From the NCBI GenBank assembly GCA_947040555.1, contig CAMRBW010000001.1, forward strand, positions 1-64,000: 64,000 bases of DNA, written 5' to 3'. The DNA is from an uncultured Oceanospirillales bacterium (GTDB lineage Bacteria > Pseudomonadota > Gammaproteobacteria > Pseudomonadales > Endozoicomonadaceae). The notes below the pieces were generated by a model. That model did not search any database and was not told the DNA's origin. It worked only from the letters and a program-made list of their open reading frames with translations. A program made the translations under genes and the position numbers. Of this stretch, positions 10,894 through 21,649 are shown piece after piece. Each line of letters starts with the position of its first letter. Positions within the stretch are counted from its first letter, which is position 1.

Positions 10894-11526
10894 TCATTCT
10901 GACTGGGGGCGAATCTTGGCCAGTACTTTTTTCCAGCCATCTTCGCCATAAGCGACATCGCCCATCTTAAAGCGCACCAACACTTGTAAATCATCCCTCT
11001 CTTCCACGGTACGAATATCGCTGGCCGCGTTATCCAGTACATGTTCATGGCCATCGTTATCTTTGTAGAGCGTGACAAGGTGACCTTCGCCATTCAACTT
11101 GCCGTAGGCCAGCGTTAATTGATCTTCGTTTACTCCACGCTTGAGCAGGATCTCGTACTTTAACAGAGCAAAATCTTCGCAATCCCCCGTCTTGCTCTGT
11201 TTCATTTCGGCCGGGGTCTGCCAGTAGTCGGTCGTCTGAAACTGCTGGGAGTCCAGAGCATACCGGTAGTTCTTGTTCACCAGATTGTTGACCATGAAGA
11301 CCTGATCGGAAACAGGCCGTGCTTTTTGAGACTTCTGTCCTGTCTTGCTGATAGATGAAGGTGCAGACTCGGCCGGTGGCTCCTGATCTTTTCCCAGATG
11401 ATGAGAAAATTCATCAGAGTGCCGACGGACTACCGATTTTCTATTTTGTAGCGCTTCTGCTGGAGCATTTGCATTAACCCGGTTGACTTGTGATCCCTGT
11501 CCGGATGTTCTTGGTGTGTTTGGCAT
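10894..11526 (-). CDS. Bacterial transglutaminase-like cysteine proteinase (BTLCP)-like protein with disordered N-terminus
   Basis: TGDCEDFALLKYEILLKRGV (Cys), GHLVTLYKDNDGHEHVLDN (His/Asp); N-terminal ~75 aa polar/Ser-Pro rich, no signal peptide. Confidence 0.75.
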   Translation of the reverse strand: MPNTPRTSGQGSQVNRVNANAPAEALQNRKSVVRRHSDEFSHHLGKDQEPPAESAPSSISKTGQKSQKARPVSDQVFMVNNLVNKNYRYALDSQQFQTTDYWQTPAEMKQSKTGDCEDFALLKYEILLKRGVNEDQLTLAYGKLNGEGHLVTLYKDNDGHEHVLDNAASDIRTVEERDDLQVLVRFKMGDVAYGEDGWKKVLAKIRPQSE

Positions 11527-11848
11527 ATATTGTGATCTGTCGAGATTTCAGTTTTAAGCCTAGCAGCTGACTGAGGCCGACCGGGCATACCGTTGCTGTA
11601 ACGGTATTCGAGCGCGAAGGTTGTGGTGGCAAGTCCGTATTCTTGCAAGAGTGACGTTGTCTGCTACTGCAACCTCTGTGGATTTCTTATCTTTATGTTT
11701 TTTGTAAGTATTTTTTGCCCTTTTTAAGGAGAAGAACGAGTCTGAAAACGCCTTGATACTTGTTTTTCATACCTTTCGGGGTACTATTTCGATGAGTACT
11801 GTCCCGACAGGTATTATCCAATGAGTAAGAGTGGCTTAAACAGCGATT

Positions 11849-12334
11849 ATGCATTGTCCTTTTTGTAACGCAGAAGACACCAAGGTTATCGACTCCCGAT
11901 TGGTTGCAGACGGTTGCCAGGTTCGGCGGCGTAGGGAATGCACCTCTTGCGCCGAGCGTTTTACCACTTATGAAGGTGCCGAACTGGTGATGCCCCGGCT
12001 GGTCAAGCGGGACGGCTCCCGCGAGCCGTTCGATGAGCAGAAGCTGCGGGCAGGCTTGCTGCGCTCCCTGGAAAAGCGTCCAGTCAGCACTGAGCAGATT
12101 GAAGAGGCGCTCAATCGGATCAAACAGCGTCTCAGAGCCACCGGCGAGCGGGAGGTGAAATCCCTGACTGTCGGTGAAGAGGTGATGAACGCTTTGAAAG
12201 ATCTCGATGAAGTCGCCTATATTCGCTTCGCCTCGGTTTACCGTGAGTTTCAGGATCTCGACCAGTTCCGCGAAGAGATTGAGCGACTGGAGAAAATTCC
12301 GCATGGGTCACTGACCAGAGACAAGCAGAATTAA
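11849..12334 (+). CDS. nrdR: Transcriptional repressor NrdR
   Basis: 161 aa; [42 protein letters not shown]. Confidence 0.98.
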   Translation: MHCPFCNAEDTKVIDSRLVADGCQVRRRRECTSCAERFTTYEGAELVMPRLVKRDGSREPFDEQKLRAGLLRSLEKRPVSTEQIEEALNRIKQRLRATGEREVKSLTVGEEVMNALKDLDEVAYIRFASVYREFQDLDQFREEIERLEKIPHGSLTRDKQN

Positions 12335-12343
12335 GTTGGTTAT

Positions 12344-12380
12344 CAGGCTCTTGATAACAGGCTCTTGATAACAGGCTCTC
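12344..12380. repeat. ~14-bp tandem repeat (aggctcttgataac) x ~3 upstream of ribD
   Basis: tatcaggctcttgataacaggctcttgataacaggctctcgag. Confidence 0.85.
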
Positions 12381-12402
12381 GAGAAATAAAGATAGGCAAC
12401 CA

Positions 12403-13539
12403 ATGTCAGATTCCCCCCCGCTTTCCGAAGCGGATCGTGACTATATGGCTCGGGCTCTCCGTCTGGCTCGCAAGGGCATTTATACCACCATGCCCAACCC
12501 CAGCGTGGGCTGTGTTCTGGTGCGTGATGGTCAGATCATTGGTGAAGGTTTTACCAGCCCGGCTGGCGGCCCCCACGGTGAAATCAATGCCCTCAACGTG
12601 GCCGGCGATGCTACGGGTGCAACAGCGTATGTGACGCTTGAGCCCTGTGCCCACTATGGCCGGACTCCCCCCTGTGCGGAGGCCTTGGTCAAGGCCGGTA
12701 TCAGGCGGGTTGTGGCTGCGATGCGCGACCCGAATCCGCGAGTCAATGGTGGCGGTTTCGAAATTCTGGAACGGGCGGGCATTGAAACGGCTTCCGGTTT
12801 GATGGCCGATGAAGCGAGAGCAATCAATGCCGGTTTCTTCAAACGTATGGAGCAGGGGTTGCCGCTGGTACGTTGCAAGCTGGCGATGAGTCTGGATGGA
12901 CGCACGGCTATGGCCTCCGGTGAGTCCCAGTGGATTACCGGCTCGGATGCCCGGGCTGATGTCCAGCAGTGGCGGGCCCGTTCCTGCGCCATTGTTACCG
13001 GGGTGGATTCTATTATCCATGATAACTCCTCTCTTACCGTGCGCATCGATGAGTTACATATCGAGAATCCGGAAGCGGCAGCGGAGAAACAACCGTTGCG
13101 GGTCGTGGTGGACTCCCGCCTCCGTATTCCTGCAGATGCCAGAATTCTTACCCTGCCGGGTAAAACCATCGTGGCCTGCATTGCTCCTGATGAGCCTAAG
13201 GCTCAGGCTCTTGCAGCCCTTGGTGTTGAGATGCTGGTATTGCCGGAGAGTCATGGTCGAGTGGATCTCCGCGCCTTAATGGCTGAATTGGCCCGGCGGG
13301 AGTGCAATGATGTGCTGCTGGAAACCGGTGCAACCCTGGCGGGTGCGGCATTAGCTGCAGGTGTTATCGATGAACTTCTGGTTTACATGGCACCAGTGTT
13401 GATGGGCAGTGATGCCAGACCGCTTTTTCAGTTACCTTTCACGACTATGGCTGAGAAAGTACAGCTCAAAATTGATGATATCTGCGCTTTTGGGCAGGAT
13501 TGGCGTATTACTGCAAGGCCAGCAATCCGTGTCCTTTAA
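12403..13539 (+). CDS. ribD: Bifunctional diaminohydroxyphosphoribosylaminopyrimidine deaminase / 5-amino-6-(5-phosphoribosylamino)uracil reductase
   Basis: 378 aa; RDYMARALRLARKGIYTTMPNPSVGCVLVRDG; PHGEINAL; EPCAHYGRTPPC. Confidence 0.97.
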   Translation: MSDSPPLSEADRDYMARALRLARKGIYTTMPNPSVGCVLVRDGQIIGEGFTSPAGGPHGEINALNVAGDATGATAYVTLEPCAHYGRTPPCAEALVKAGIRRVVAAMRDPNPRVNGGGFEILERAGIETASGLMADEARAINAGFFKRMEQGLPLVRCKLAMSLDGRTAMASGESQWITGSDARADVQQWRARSCAIVTGVDSIIHDNSSLTVRIDELHIENPEAAAEKQPLRVVVDSRLRIPADARILTLPGKTIVACIAPDEPKAQALAALGVEMLVLPESHGRVDLRALMAELARRECNDVLLETGATLAGAALAAGVIDELLVYMAPVLMGSDARPLFQLPFTTMAEKVQLKIDDICAFGQDWRITARPAIRVL

Positions 13540-15134
13540 ACGGGAAGGGGTAGTGTCACATCAGGACTGGTTAATTCACATGGCGGGTTATTCTCTGCAA
13601 GATGTTTTTTGGCATGTTCTTCGAGGAATGCCTCCATTGTATTGTTGTCTTTCACCCATTGGGTAAATTCTTTTTGAAAGGCCTGCCAGCCTTTTAATCT
13701 TAGCGATAAGAATGCTTTTTTGTTTTCTTCGCTAAAACAAGCGTTATAGCTGCCTTTTTGGAACGATGTATACTTGCTAATGAGTACATAGGCTTTATCC
13801 CATATGTGTAAATAGGGGTTATTTGTCCAGAACAACTCAATTTTGTCATGGAGTGCCTCTTTCAAAGAGGGTTTTTTCTTATGTGGAATGGGTATCTTCC
13901 CTATAGAAAGACAATCAGAGAAGGAGATATCTCCTGTAGTATGTACCATTGAAGCGATAACATAGAGGAGTGAAATATCGCTATCGGCAATGTATTCATT
14001 TTGAAAAGGATTTATGATGAATATGTTTTTATTATTGTTATTGCTGCCTGATATAAACATCGTTTTATCTTTTTGATCTTCATTGTAATGAATAGTAAGG
14101 GATATGCCTGTGTTAAGTTGCTTGAGGTCCGTCTCTAATTTTTCTTTTTCTCTCTCATCTAAAATATCAGCGCCAAAAGTTATTGGGGAGATGATGTGAA
14201 TATCACGGGTGTCCTTTCCTTCAGTTGCGGCTATATACCTGAACATTCCCAAGAAAAAATATTCGCTACCAACACCTGCATATGCATAAATAATAGGATT
14301 GTCATTCTGTGGGGAGATGCTTATCTCGGAATTATTAATTTTGTCTTGAAATAAATCTCTTAGCTGTGTGTTTTTGAATGAATTTGGTATTTCCCTGTTG
14401 TTGAGATATAGCCTGTTTTTACTTAATCCCAAGCCAAAATCATATATTTTTAAATGCTCCTCATGCGTGATATGTCCTCGATAACCGAGAGAGATCTCAG
14501 AGAGCCATTTTTTGAGTGCATTATTACTTTCTTCGGAGTTTTCTTTTTTGGTAGGGCGTTCTGAATTCAACTGTTTATACTCCGAATCAGTAATACATGT
14601 TTTATACTCCTCATACGTAAAAGTCTGTACCAGTTTCGACTTATACTTATCAATGTTTTTAGATAATTCTTTTATAAGTTGTGATGGAGCATGAAAAATG
14701 AAATCGGCCTCAGAGAGCCATCTTTTGATTGTTTCATTATTTTCTCCTAAGGTTTTTTTTTCGATAATGTGTTCGATAATTTCCCCTTCTCCTGTAATAA
14801 TTTTCTTGATTCTGTCGAGTTCTTTTTCAGATTCAGCATTGTCTTGGATAATTATTTTTATAACTCGGCCCGGGAAATTTCGTTGAAAAAAATCGGCCGC
14901 TTTGCGGGCATGAGCAACATCCCCTAACCCCCTGATAAATGAGTTCCCAAGATACTGGACGGCACAAACGACTATGTCAGCCTTTTTCTTGCTGTCGGGT
15001 TTTGGGCTATCCAATCCTTCGGTCAACGCCAATTTTTGGACGCCTCCACTAAGAGTAATGGTTGGGGAGTTAAGCATATACGAGTTCCTCTTTAACTGGT
15101 TTTCAAATGACTCTCTGGCACTTCGGCCACTCAT
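13536..15134 (-). CDS. Hypothetical accessory protein, possible GT-B glycosyltransferase-like fold
   Basis: 532 aa; AT-rich; stop codon overlaps the ribD stop (TTTAAA). 'MVHTTGDISFSDCLSIGKIPI' loosely resembles donor-site motifs of GT-B enzymes (inference). Confidence 0.55.
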   Translation of the reverse strand: MSGRSARESFENQLKRNSYMLNSPTITLSGGVQKLALTEGLDSPKPDSKKKADIVVCAVQYLGNSFIRGLGDVAHARKAADFFQRNFPGRVIKIIIQDNAESEKELDRIKKIITGEGEIIEHIIEKKTLGENNETIKRWLSEADFIFHAPSQLIKELSKNIDKYKSKLVQTFTYEEYKTCITDSEYKQLNSERPTKKENSEESNNALKKWLSEISLGYRGHITHEEHLKIYDFGLGLSKNRLYLNNREIPNSFKNTQLRDLFQDKINNSEISISPQNDNPIIYAYAGVGSEYFFLGMFRYIAATEGKDTRDIHIISPITFGADILDEREKEKLETDLKQLNTGISLTIHYNEDQKDKTMFISGSNNNNKNIFIINPFQNEYIADSDISLLYVIASMVHTTGDISFSDCLSIGKIPIPHKKKPSLKEALHDKIELFWTNNPYLHIWDKAYVLISKYTSFQKGSYNACFSEENKKAFLSLRLKGWQAFQKEFTQWVKDNNTMEAFLEEHAKKHLAENNPPCELTSPDVTLPLPV

Positions 15135-15337
15135 TCACAAATAAGTTTCCAGTAACCATCAGAATGTCAGGCGGGATAACATGCTGGCAAACGAGCGGGC
15201 AAAATCCACAGACAGATCAGGGCACAGGCGTCAATCTTTTCGGAATGTGGTAGACTCCTGCCCCGGATTTACCCAAGCCTGACAGTTGCGGCACCTGCGA
15301 TTTATATTGGTTCTTGTATTGATCCCTGGGGAAAATC

Positions 15338-15458
15338 CATTTTTCGGTTGTCTTTTGTCACAATGGCTGAGAAAGTGCCGCTCGAAATTTATGATATTCA
15401 CCTCTTCGAACAGGCTCGGCCCACCGTACAGCCGGTTGCGAAGGACGGTCAGGCATGA
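15338..15458 (+). pseudogene. Displaced remnant of ribD 3' end
   Basis: atggctgagaaagtgccgctcgaaatttatgatatt... versus ribD atggctgagaaagtacagctcaaaattgatgatatc...; encodes MAEKVPLEIYDIHLFEQARPTVQPVAKDGQA*; located 9 bp upstream of ribE. Confidence 0.85.
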
Positions 15459-15467
15459 GGAGTGAGA

Positions 15468-16148
15468 ATGTTCACAGGCATTATTGAAGCTGTAGGCTCT
15501 ATCCGGCGTATAGAACCCCGTGGTGGCGATGTGCGTCTGCATGTGGCGACCGGAAAGCTTGATCTGACGGATGTCAAACTGGGTGACAGTATTGCCACCA
15601 ACGGCGTCTGTCTGACGGCGGTCGCCCTGCCCGGTGATGGCTTTGCCGCCGACGTCTCCAAAGAGACCCTGCGCCGCACCGCTCTGGGTGAACTCACCGC
15701 CGGCAGCCCGGTAAACCTCGAGAAGGCCATGATGCCAACCTCCCGTTTTGGTGGCCATATCGTGAGTGGTCATGTGGATGGCGTCGGTCGGGTTGTGGAT
15801 ATCTCTCCTTCCGGTCGCTCCCTTATATATCGGGTGGAGGCTCCGGCAGGGCTGGCTCGTTATATTGCCGAAAAGGGCTCCATTACCGTGGATGGCATCA
15901 GCCTGACTGTGAATGCGGTTGAATCTTCCATTTTTAGCCTTAATATCGTACCCCACACGGCAGAAGAGACCACGATTACCCATTATCATCCCGGTAGTCG
16001 TGTGAATCTGGAAGTGGACATCATCGCCCGTTACCTTGAACGTCTGTTAAATGTGGGTCAGGATGGGCAGCCAAAAGAGGCTGGCTCCCAGGAGGGCGGC
16101 CTGACTGAAAGCTTTTTGATGGAGCACGGCTTTTTCAGAGGGCGCTGA
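15468..16148 (+). CDS. ribE: Riboflavin synthase
   Basis: MFTGIIEAVGSIRRIEPRGGDVRLHVATG; lumazine-binding repeats, SRFGGHIVSGHVDGVG. Confidence 0.97.
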   Translation: MFTGIIEAVGSIRRIEPRGGDVRLHVATGKLDLTDVKLGDSIATNGVCLTAVALPGDGFAADVSKETLRRTALGELTAGSPVNLEKAMMPTSRFGGHIVSGHVDGVGRVVDISPSGRSLIYRVEAPAGLARYIAEKGSITVDGISLTVNAVESSIFSLNIVPHTAEETTITHYHPGSRVNLEVDIIARYLERLLNVGQDGQPKEAGSQEGGLTESFLMEHGFFRGR

Positions 16149-16235
16149 TGGCATCCGGGGTTTCCGGATATTTCAGAACTTTTTCCAGAACACTTTTCCA
16201 GAACACTTTTTCAGAATCCTGCGCAAGAGAAAATT

Positions 16236-17354
16236 ATGCAGCTGAACACTGCCCAAGAGCTGATCGAAGATATTCGTCAGGGCAAGATGGTCATCCTTAT
16301 GGATGATGAAGATCGCGAGAATGAGGGCGACTTGATCGTGGCTGCCGAAAAGGTCACGCCTGAGATCATCAACTTCATGTGTACCCATGCCCGTGGTCTT
16401 ATTTGCCTGCCGATGGCGGCTCGGCGGTGTGACTATCTGGGGCTCCCCCAGATGACGGCTCATAACAAAGAGATGTATAGCACCGCCTTTACCGTCTCCA
16501 TTGAAGCGGCAGAAGGTGTTACAACCGGTATCTCTGCGGCCGATCGTGCCCGCACCGTGCAGGTGGCGATCAACCCTTCGTCCCGTCCGCAGGATATTGT
16601 CCAGCCCGGCCATATTTTTCCGCTGCGGGCGATGGATGGTGGTGTACTTCAGCGTGCCGGTCATACCGAAGCTGGTGTCGATCTGGCGCGTCTGGCGGGT
16701 CTGGAGCCTGGTGCGGTGATTGTTGAGATCATGAAGGAAGATGGCTCCATGGCTCGTCGTCCGGATCTGGAACTTTTTGCGGAGATTCACGGTCTGAAGA
16801 TCGGTACTATTGCTGATCTGATCCACTACCGGATTCTCAATGAACAGACCGTCACGCGCCGCAGTGAACGGGAACTGTCGACGGTCTATGGCACATTCCA
16901 TATGACCGAATACAAAGACAGTGTGACGGATCAGACCCACGTCGCGCTGCGTATGGGGCAGATTAACGCAGATGAGCCTACACTGGTGCGGGTGCATCAG
17001 GCGGATATCTTCCGCGATCTGCTGGGAGCCCACAAGGCAAACAGCACCAGCTGGCCGCTGCCGGCGGCGTTGGCGCGTATTGCCAAAGAGGGAACCGGCG
17101 TTCTGGTATTGCTGGATGCGGCACAATCCGATGACCTCGGCACCAGTCTGGCGCGTTTCACTGATAAAGAGCGCGTTCATCACAGCACCGGTGCCCGTGT
17201 TGGCGTCTACATGACGGTGGGTACAGGCTCCCAGATTCTGCGGGATCAGGGGGTTGGCAAGATGAGACTACTGAGCTCCCCTCTGCATTTCAGCGCCATT
17301 TCCGGCTTTGATCTGGAAATTACCGAAAACATCCCCTGCGAACAGCCGGTCTGA
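16236..17354 (+). CDS. ribBA: Bifunctional 3,4-dihydroxy-2-butanone-4-phosphate synthase / GTP cyclohydrolase II-like protein
   Basis: 372 aa; [43 protein letters not shown]-terminal GCHII-like domain. Confidence 0.93.
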   Translation: MQLNTAQELIEDIRQGKMVILMDDEDRENEGDLIVAAEKVTPEIINFMCTHARGLICLPMAARRCDYLGLPQMTAHNKEMYSTAFTVSIEAAEGVTTGISAADRARTVQVAINPSSRPQDIVQPGHIFPLRAMDGGVLQRAGHTEAGVDLARLAGLEPGAVIVEIMKEDGSMARRPDLELFAEIHGLKIGTIADLIHYRILNEQTVTRRSERELSTVYGTFHMTEYKDSVTDQTHVALRMGQINADEPTLVRVHQADIFRDLLGAHKANSTSWPLPAALARIAKEGTGVLVLLDAAQSDDLGTSLARFTDKERVHHSTGARVGVYMTVGTGSQILRDQGVGKMRLLSSPLHFSAISGFDLEITENIPCEQPV

Positions 17355-17494
17355 CCAGACCGACCGTAGTCAGAAGCGGCAGGTGAGTGACAGGTTCGAT
17401 AGACTGCGAATAACACGGATTATATTCGGGGTGCCAGCCGGTGTTTAATAGGCGGCTGGCGAAGACAAAGTTTCAAGAACAATGAGGATTCGCC

Positions 17495-17971
17495 ATGACA
17501 GGCATCAGAACAATTGAAGGAATGATGACTCCCAACGACGGACGTTACGCTATCGTGGTGACACGCTGGAACGCTTACGTTGTTGAGAGTCTGGTCGATG
17601 GCGCCGTTGATGCTCTGAAGCGTCACGGTGTGCAGGAAGATCAACTGACCATCATTCGTTGCCCAGGTGCTTTCGAGCTGCCTTTGGTAGTGAAAAAGGC
17701 CGCTGCCTCCGGTAGGTATGATGCCATTATCACTCTGGGTGCGGTTATTCGCGGTGGTACACCGCATTTTGAATATGTTGCGGGTGAGAGCGTCAAAGGT
17801 ATGGCCAGCGTCATGATGGAGCAGGAAATTCCTGTAGCCTTTGGCGTACTCACTGTTGATACAATAGAGCAGGCCATCGAACGGGCCGGTACCAAAATGG
17901 GTAACAAGGGCGCAGAAGCGGCCCTGGCTGCCTTTGAAATGGTGAGCCTGCTCAAGAATATGGAGTATTGA
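17495..17971 (+). CDS. ribH: 6,7-dimethyl-8-ribityllumazine synthase
   Basis: [61 protein letters not shown]. Confidence 0.97.
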   Translation: MTGIRTIEGMMTPNDGRYAIVVTRWNAYVVESLVDGAVDALKRHGVQEDQLTIIRCPGAFELPLVVKKAAASGRYDAIITLGAVIRGGTPHFEYVAGESVKGMASVMMEQEIPVAFGVLTVDTIEQAIERAGTKMGNKGAEAALAAFEMVSLLKNMEY

Positions 17972-17972
17972 T

Positions 17973-18530
17973 TTGAGCGCTCAAAATGTAATTGCGGAAT
18001 CTTTTTCAGAGCTGCAGGCTGTAGAGCAGCCGTCGGCAACGCCGCAGATGGCAGAGCAGATGGCAGAGCAGAGCAAAAAGGGACGTACCCGCACTCGTCA
18101 TAAGGCGCGTGAATTGGCTCTGCAGGCGTTGTACCAGTGGCAGGTGGCGGGTGCCTCGATCACCGATATCGAAGCCCAGTTCCGCGCCCGTAACGATATG
18201 GAACGCGTTGATGGTGGTTTCTTCCACGAGCTGCTGATCGGCATTGCCCGTCAGGTCAGCCATCTGGATGAGACTATCACCCCGCTGCTGGATCGCGGTT
18301 TTCACCAGCTGGATCCGGTCGAGCGTGCAACGCTGCGTCTTGGTTGTTATGAGATGATGGTTCGGACCGATGTTCCTTATCGCGTGGTGATTAACGAAGG
18401 CATTGAACTGGCGAAAAAGTACGGTGCCCAGGATTCCCACAAATACATCAACGGTATCCTCGACAAACTGGCGGCCACACTACGACCGCTGGAAGTGAAA
18501 GAGTACCGTAGTCATCGCAAGAGCCGTTAA
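17973..18530 (+). CDS. nusB: Transcription antitermination factor NusB
   Basis: [24 protein letters not shown]-like; [20 protein letters not shown]. Confidence 0.96.
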   Translation: MSAQNVIAESFSELQAVEQPSATPQMAEQMAEQSKKGRTRTRHKARELALQALYQWQVAGASITDIEAQFRARNDMERVDGGFFHELLIGIARQVSHLDETITPLLDRGFHQLDPVERATLRLGCYEMMVRTDVPYRVVINEGIELAKKYGAQDSHKYINGILDKLAATLRPLEVKEYRSHRKSR

Positions 18531-18539
18531 ACGATACCA

Positions 18540-18605
18540 TTATCATTCCCGTGAAGGTGGGAATCTACCAGGCAGTGGACTCCCGCCTTCGCGGGAGTGA
18601 TGATG
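18540..18605. repeat. REP-like inverted repeat pair
   Basis: attcccgtgaaggtgggaat ... actcccgccttcgcgggagtgatg. Confidence 0.75.
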
Positions 18606-18656
18606 TTGGTATGGCTTTTGGTACTTCCCGGAACAGACTCTTGAAGGGGATTGCTC

Positions 18657-19607
18657 ATGGATGAATTTTCACTGATTCGCACCATCTTCCAACAGACGCA
18701 ACTTACGGCTGCCGGTGTCCATGTGGATCTGGGAATAGGCGACGACTGTTCTCTTATCTCGGTGCCGGGTGGCTGCCAGCTGGCCCAGAGTATTGATACT
18801 CTGGTCGCTGATGTGCACTTTCCGGCGGATGGCGATCCCTTCATGATCGGTTATCGCTCCCTTGCCGTTAGCGTCAGTGATCTGGCGGCGATGGGGGCGA
18901 CGCCTCACAGTTTTTTCCTTGCCCTCTCTCTTCCCGGAAGTGACGCCGTCTGGCTGACCAGCTTTGCCAGTGGGCTTGCCGCTATGGCCAGGAAGGCTGG
19001 CATCTCTCTTATCGGTGGCGATACCACCCGTGGCCCTTTGACCATTACTGTCCATGTGCAGGGAACGCTTCCCAAAGGACGCGCCTTGATGCGCAGCGGC
19101 GCAAAACCGGGGGATGAAATATACGTCAGTGGAAGCCCTGGTGAAGCGAGTGCAGCACTCCCTTTTATTCTTGGGGAAAAAGCTGTTCACACTGCGAGTG
19201 AGCGCAGGTTGACTGAACGTTATTGGCAACCCACCCCTCGTATTGCCCTGGGACAGTGGCTTGTAGAACATGGTGCAACGGCGGCGATTGATGTCTCCGA
19301 TGGCCTCTCCGGTGATCTCTGCCATATCCTGAGAGCGTCCGGCTGTGGTGCCGAGTTGTTCTCTGATAGTTTGCCGGTGTCTGATGTTCTAAAGGAGGTG
19401 TGTGGCGGGCAGGCGCTCAGCAAAGTGCTGGGTGGAGGTGATGACTACGAACTCTGCTTTACCTGGCCGGCCGGTAAAATCATGCCGGCGGATGTTCCGG
19501 CTTCCGTGCATCGTATTGGCTTTGTTATCGAGACCGAAACGCTGTTGTTGGATGGTCAACCTTATCGGCCGGAAAGCTACAATCACTTCATTCAGAGGGG
19601 CTCTTAG
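18657..19607 (+). CDS. thiL: Thiamine-monophosphate kinase
   Basis: MDEFSLIRTIFQQ; VHVDLGIGDDCSLISVPGG; YRSLAVSVSDLAAMGATPHSFFLAL. Confidence 0.97.
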   Translation: MDEFSLIRTIFQQTQLTAAGVHVDLGIGDDCSLISVPGGCQLAQSIDTLVADVHFPADGDPFMIGYRSLAVSVSDLAAMGATPHSFFLALSLPGSDAVWLTSFASGLAAMARKAGISLIGGDTTRGPLTITVHVQGTLPKGRALMRSGAKPGDEIYVSGSPGEASAALPFILGEKAVHTASERRLTERYWQPTPRIALGQWLVEHGATAAIDVSDGLSGDLCHILRASGCGAELFSDSLPVSDVLKEVCGGQALSKVLGGGDDYELCFTWPAGKIMPADVPASVHRIGFVIETETLLLDGQPYRPESYNHFIQRGS

Positions 19608-20180
19608 GGCTGTTTTTTTCGTTCCAGTAGTCCAGTGTTTCTAATGCATTTCGCAGGTCTTTATGGCGATGTGCTACAACTTCACGCTTCTTCACCTCCA
19701 TGGCGGCCGCATTGGTTTTCGTTTTCAATCCTTCCTTTGTTTTGCCCTGAATATTTGCTGGAAAGAAAAAGCCTTGCTTGTTATTTATCATGATGTCGAT
19801 CATTTCTGTTTTTAACGTCGACAGCGTACGATCTTTGGAAAAATTCCCTCTCTGTGTATAAAAATCGCCGTCTGCTGGCAGGGTGACCACGGTTATTTTG
19901 CCTTTTAGATCGTTATGCTCCTGCAATTTTTCCAGGGTATGACTTCAGTATGAGACAGTCGTTTCGCCAGGGCAGGTCCACTGTTGCTGGTTAAAGGTGA
20001 GGGATTATCCTGCCCAGAAGCTGCTTTCTGTTTGATGTTTTTCACCAGATCGCGGTGGAATGTGCCCTTCATCGTACTGGTGAACAGGGCGCGGGAAACG
20101 CTCTGGAGAAATTGTTTGGCATTGCTGAAAGCAGCGAAGTAAGCGTCTGACTCAGCTTGATTTTCCACTGCTGAGTTCAT
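19588..20180 (-). pseudogene. Frameshifted accessory gene between thiL and pgpA
   Basis: Two minus ORFs (19905..20180, 19588..19926) join by one frameshift: ...LSHTEVIP / LEKLQEHNDLKGKITVVTLPADG... Confidence 0.65.
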
Positions 20181-20351
20181 GCCGTAACAACGGGATGATT
20201 TGAATCGGTTTCAGAGGGGTTTTCTGTCTTTCCGGTTTCGTTTGACTGATTGGGTGCTGAACTTTTACTCATCCTGTCCATTCCGTGACCCCTGTTGGTG
20301 ATAGTTGCAATAACTTCATACATCGTCAGGATGACGGCGACCGGAATAGCT

Positions 20352-20371
20352 GGAAAGCAACAATCACTTCA
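20352..20371 (+). pseudogene. Displaced short remnant of thiL 3' end
   Basis: ggaaagcaacaatcacttca versus thiL ggaaagctacaatcacttca (19571-19590), 19/20. Confidence 0.6.
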
Positions 20372-20467
20372 GAGAATAGTAAGATCTCCGCCTGACGATG
20401 GTATTGTCCTTTCTTTGAGTTTCAGGGAGCACTGGGGTAAGGTTTCTGCTTTTTCCAGAGGACGACT

Positions 20468-20947
20468 GTGAATAAACCACAACTTTCTAATCCGGTTCAC
20501 TTGCTGGCTTTTGGTTTTGGCAGCGGCTTGTCGCCCAAAGCGCCCGGAACCGTTGGCACCCTGGCGGCCATTCCGTTCTACCTGATCTTGCGGGAGTTCT
20601 CCCTGCCGGTTTATATGGCTATTGTTGCTGTGGCGTCGTTGGTGGGCATCTACCTGTGCGGCAAAACCTCGGAAGATATGGGTGTCCACGACCATGGCGG
20701 TATTGTCTGGGATGAATTCTGTGGTTTCTGGATCACCATGCTGGCTGCGCCGGCGGGTTGGCAGTGGATTGTTGTGGGCTTTCTGCTATTCCGTCTGTTT
20801 GATATCTGGAAGCCGTGGCCCATCCGTACCATTGACGAGAAGGTACACGGTGGCTTCGGAATTATGCTGGATGATCTAATAGCAGGTACTTACGCACTTA
20901 TTGTATTGCAGCTACTGGCACAGGTAAAAATACCTTTAACCTTGTAA
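20468..20947 (+). CDS. pgpA: Phosphatidylglycerophosphatase A
   Basis: HLLAFGFGSGLSPKAPGTVGTLAAIPFYL; HDHGGIVWDEFCGFWI. Confidence 0.95.
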   Translation: MNKPQLSNPVHLLAFGFGSGLSPKAPGTVGTLAAIPFYLILREFSLPVYMAIVAVASLVGIYLCGKTSEDMGVHDHGGIVWDEFCGFWITMLAAPAGWQWIVVGFLLFRLFDIWKPWPIRTIDEKVHGGFGIMLDDLIAGTYALIVLQLLAQVKIPLTL

Positions 20948-21018
20948 TATCTCATATCGCTTGAGCGCCCCGCTGCTGATACAATGCCCGACCGCGACCA
21001 GTTGTTGAGGAGTGTCGA

Positions 21019-21612
21019 GTGTCAACCGTTTTTGTGGCGGCGTCCAAACTACCTACCCCCCATGGCACATTTGAGATGCACGGGTTTTTGGATGATGCAA
21101 CAGGTAAGGAGCATGTCGCCCTGGCTATGGGTGATGTTGGCAATGGTGAACCCGTACTTGGGCGGCTTCACTCTGAGTGTCTGACTGGTGATGCCCTGTT
21201 CAGTATGCGTTGTGACTGTGGTTATCAGCTGGAAGCAGCAATGAAGGCGATTGCCGAAGAGGGTCGTGGTGTTATTCTCTATTTGCGCCAGGAAGGCCGT
21301 GGCATTGGTTTGCTGAACAAAATCCGTGCTTATGAGCTGCAGGATGGCGGTGCCGATACCGTAGAAGCCAATGAAAGACTGGGCTTCGAACCAGACATGC
21401 GCAAGTATGATATGTGCGGTGTCATGCTTCGTCATCTGGGCATCAGCAAAATGCGCCTGATGACCAATAATCCCCGTAAAATGAGTGCTATGAAAAATAT
21501 CGATATTGATATTGTTGAGCGTGTTCCTCTGCAAACCGGTAAAAATCCCCATAACGAGCGTTATCTGCTGACCAAAGTGGGTAAACTCGGCCACCTGTTC
21601 AGCAACGCCTGA
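21019..21612 (+). CDS. ribA: GTP cyclohydrolase II
   Basis: [57 protein letters not shown]. Confidence 0.96.
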   Translation: MSTVFVAASKLPTPHGTFEMHGFLDDATGKEHVALAMGDVGNGEPVLGRLHSECLTGDALFSMRCDCGYQLEAAMKAIAEEGRGVILYLRQEGRGIGLLNKIRAYELQDGGADTVEANERLGFEPDMRKYDMCGVMLRHLGISKMRLMTNNPRKMSAMKNIDIDIVERVPLQTGKNPHNERYLLTKVGKLGHLFSNA

Positions 21613-21649
21613 TATTCCAAATGTAAGGTCGGGCTGTTAATGCTGTCCG

